This document shows, one piece after another, positions 63,007-64,000 of a stretch of DNA of 64,000 bases. Each line of letters starts with the position of its first letter. Positions within the stretch are counted from its first letter, which is position 1. Location: contig NZ_FONT01000006.1 in NCBI RefSeq assembly GCF_900113025.1, positions 62,001 to 126,000 on the forward strand, given 5' to 3'. Source of the DNA: Alteribacillus iranensis. Its GTDB lineage: Bacteria; Bacillota; Bacilli; Bacillales; Marinococcaceae. The position numbers and the translations under genes were made by a program. The notes beneath the pieces were generated by a model. That model searched no databases. It was given only the letters and a program-made list of their open reading frames with translations, and was not told where the DNA came from.

Positions 63007-63101
63007 TATACTCACCGTAAATAGGCAAAGAACCACACAGGATAGTAAGTTGAAATAATTTAAAAAAGTAAAAAAATAAAATAGCAATTTTGTTCAGGTT
63101 A

Positions 63102-63110
63102 TGCTATAAT
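63102..63110 (+). promoter_or_regulatory. Extended -10 before 63202
   Basis: TGCTATAAT (-10 at 63105-63110) with a poor -35. The leader to the next start is about 90 bases. Confidence 0.45.
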
Positions 63111-63201
63111 TAACTAAAAATTCAGAAGAGTAACGAGTCAAGTTAGAAACAAATCACGCATAGGATAGGTGATGCCTAGTTAAAAAACGGGAGGAATGCA
63201 A

Positions 63202-63402
63202 ATGAGACAATCTATGTTATGGACCTTTATTTCGATGTCAATCTGTGTATTGCTGTTCTTTATGGGAACTGTACAATTTGAAGGAATGCAAAGTGCTACA
63301 TTTCAGATGATAGGATTTGGCGGTATGGTCTTTGCCTTGTTATATGGATTGCTGCTTTCTCAGCACGCTAGCGGGAAAGAACAAGAAAATCAAGAAGAAT
63401 AA
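63202..63402 (+). CDS. Small two-helix membrane protein
   Basis: 66 residues from the ATG at 63202 with GGGAGG 7 bases upstream. Two hydrophobic helices (LWTFISMSICVLLFFMGTV and FGGMVFALLYGLLLS) and an acidic C-terminus. Not recognised. Own promoter-like element and terminator support a real gene. Confidence 0.75.
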   Translation: MRQSMLWTFISMSICVLLFFMGTVQFEGMQSATFQMIGFGGMVFALLYGLLLSQHASGKEQENQEE

Positions 63403-63431
63403 AACAGCTGTTTAGAAAGCAGCTGTTTTTT
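63401..63431 (+). terminator. Terminator after 63202 gene
   Basis: AAAACAGCTG (63401-63410) pairs with CAGCTGTTTT (63420-63429), continuing into T. Confidence 0.88.
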
Positions 63432-63454
63432 CATGCTCAAACGAGAGTTTTTAT

Positions 63455-63500
63455 CACGAAAGAATAAAGAGACGGCTCTTGCCGTCTTCCCTTTTTTCTT
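63455..63500. terminator. Terminator downstream of the lipoprotein gene
   Basis: GACGGC (63471-63476), TCTT loop, GCCGTC (63481-63486). T-rich on both strands, so it could end the minus-strand lipoprotein transcript or reinforce the plus-strand end. Confidence 0.6.
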
Positions 63501-63564
63501 AAGTTATCTACACCTGAATTACTTCTTCACTTTCTCCATTTCAAATGTTATTCTCTCACTCAAG

Positions 63565-63807
63565 TTATCCACCGGTCTCAGAGTCACTGCTATCATCCAC
63601 ACCCTCTTCATCTAAAATACCCTCTTCCGGTTGTTCCTCATTTTCATTTCCAGGAGGTTCCGCATTATTATTGGTTTCTTCTGTTTCCACTTCTTCTGAG
63701 GCAGGATCTTCCTCGGGATTAGAGTCAGGGTTACTATCATTTCCACACGCGGTAAGACTCATGGCAAGGAGACCAGACAATGTTGTGTATAGGAATTTTT
63801 TGTTCAT
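63565..63807 (-). CDS. Small acidic lipoprotein
   Basis: 80 residues with GGAGG upstream of the ATG. Signal peptide and lipobox MSLTAC give a mature protein starting at Cys21, which is then almost entirely Asp, Glu, Asn, Ser and Pro (roughly one third acidic). No fold is recognised. Such low-complexity acidic surface proteins are common in halophilic Bacillaceae. Confidence 0.8.
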   Translation of the reverse strand: MNKKFLYTTLSGLLAMSLTACGNDSNPDSNPEEDPASEEVETEETNNNAEPPGNENEEQPEEGILDEEGVDDSSDSETGG

Positions 63808-63915
63808 TTCAGTTGCCTCCTTTATGGCGATTCAATTCCTCTAGTACTCTGATTCCTTCCTTTCAAGGAGACAAAACATCTTTTGATAAAAGAAGTAACG
63901 CGGGCTGTGAAGACA

Positions 63916-63960
63916 AAATAAACACCCTGAAGGGATGATTCCCTGTCAGGGTGTTTATTT
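63916..63960. terminator. Bidirectional terminator at the right edge
   Basis: Perfect 14-bp stem AAATAAACACCCTG (63916-63929) with CAGGGTGTTTATTT (63947-63960). It probably ends a minus-strand gene lying beyond the window. Confidence 0.8.
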
Positions 63961-64000
63961 ATAGGACTGGTAACAGCCCATTGTGCGGGAGTGGGTTCAT

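Noticed and set aside
63433-63615. 60-codon plus-strand frame
   Set aside because: It runs through a terminator and antisense into the lipoprotein gene; no ribosome site.

Overview
The window reads as chromosome from a low-to-moderate G+C, endospore-forming Bacillaceae. Gene order follows the Bacillus subtilis blocks ctpB-minJ-csbA-uvrBA-yvlBCD-hprK-lgt-yvoD-ppaX-yvoF-his, trxB-yvcI-rapZ-yvcK-whiA-crh-clpP, rpoN-gap-pgk-tpiA-gpmI-eno-secG-est-rnr-smpB-ssrA and fpbNOPQ. Many surface and intergenic-region proteins are rich in Asp and Glu, and short intergenic repeats are of a kind common in halophilic and alkaliphilic Bacillaceae. A moderate halophile is therefore plausible, but I cannot name the genus.

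Layout. 1-3.9 kb is an accessory stretch: the end of a fumarate-reductase-like flavoprotein, an SdhB-like protein that has lost its [3Fe-4S] ligands, an MFS transporter and a TetR regulator. 4-18 kb is core housekeeping: CtpB protease, MinJ, UvrB/UvrA behind a LexA-like box, an envelope-stress-like yvlBCD cluster, and HPr kinase with lgt and ppaX. 18-25 kb is the histidine operon hisZGDBHAFI, interrupted by an odd 267-bp gap. 25-32 kb holds a TPR protein, thioredoxin reductase, the Nudix/RapZ/YvcK/WhiA/Crh cluster and clpP under a CtsR box. 32-45 kb holds sigma-54, lower glycolysis without the expected cggR repressor, secG, two esterases, RNase R and SmpB. At 46.3 kb is tmRNA, divergent from the sporulation gene yunB. 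47-52 kb is accessory and stress-related: a PfpI protein, a pyruvate oxidase behind a sigma-B-type promoter, a thioredoxin-like gene, a ZIP-type metal transporter with a long possibly structured leader, and repeat-rich DNA with three small genes. 52-57.5 kb has a drug-type MFS pump and a Fur-boxed fpbNOPQ siderophore importer. 57.5-63 kb has ilvD and a gluconate-2-dehydrogenase-like pair followed by its own tatA-tatC translocase. The window ends in a small membrane protein and an acidic lipoprotein.

The most interesting item is the thioredoxin-like gene at 49390-49710. Its frame is intact except for one in-frame TGA, which replaces exactly the first cysteine of the CxxC active site (UGA-S-V-C). 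A hairpin with an AGGUG apical loop lies about 26 nt downstream. Together these are what a selenocysteine-containing UxxC redox protein would look like. A simple nonsense mutation is the alternative. No sel genes are in the window, so this remains a candidate.
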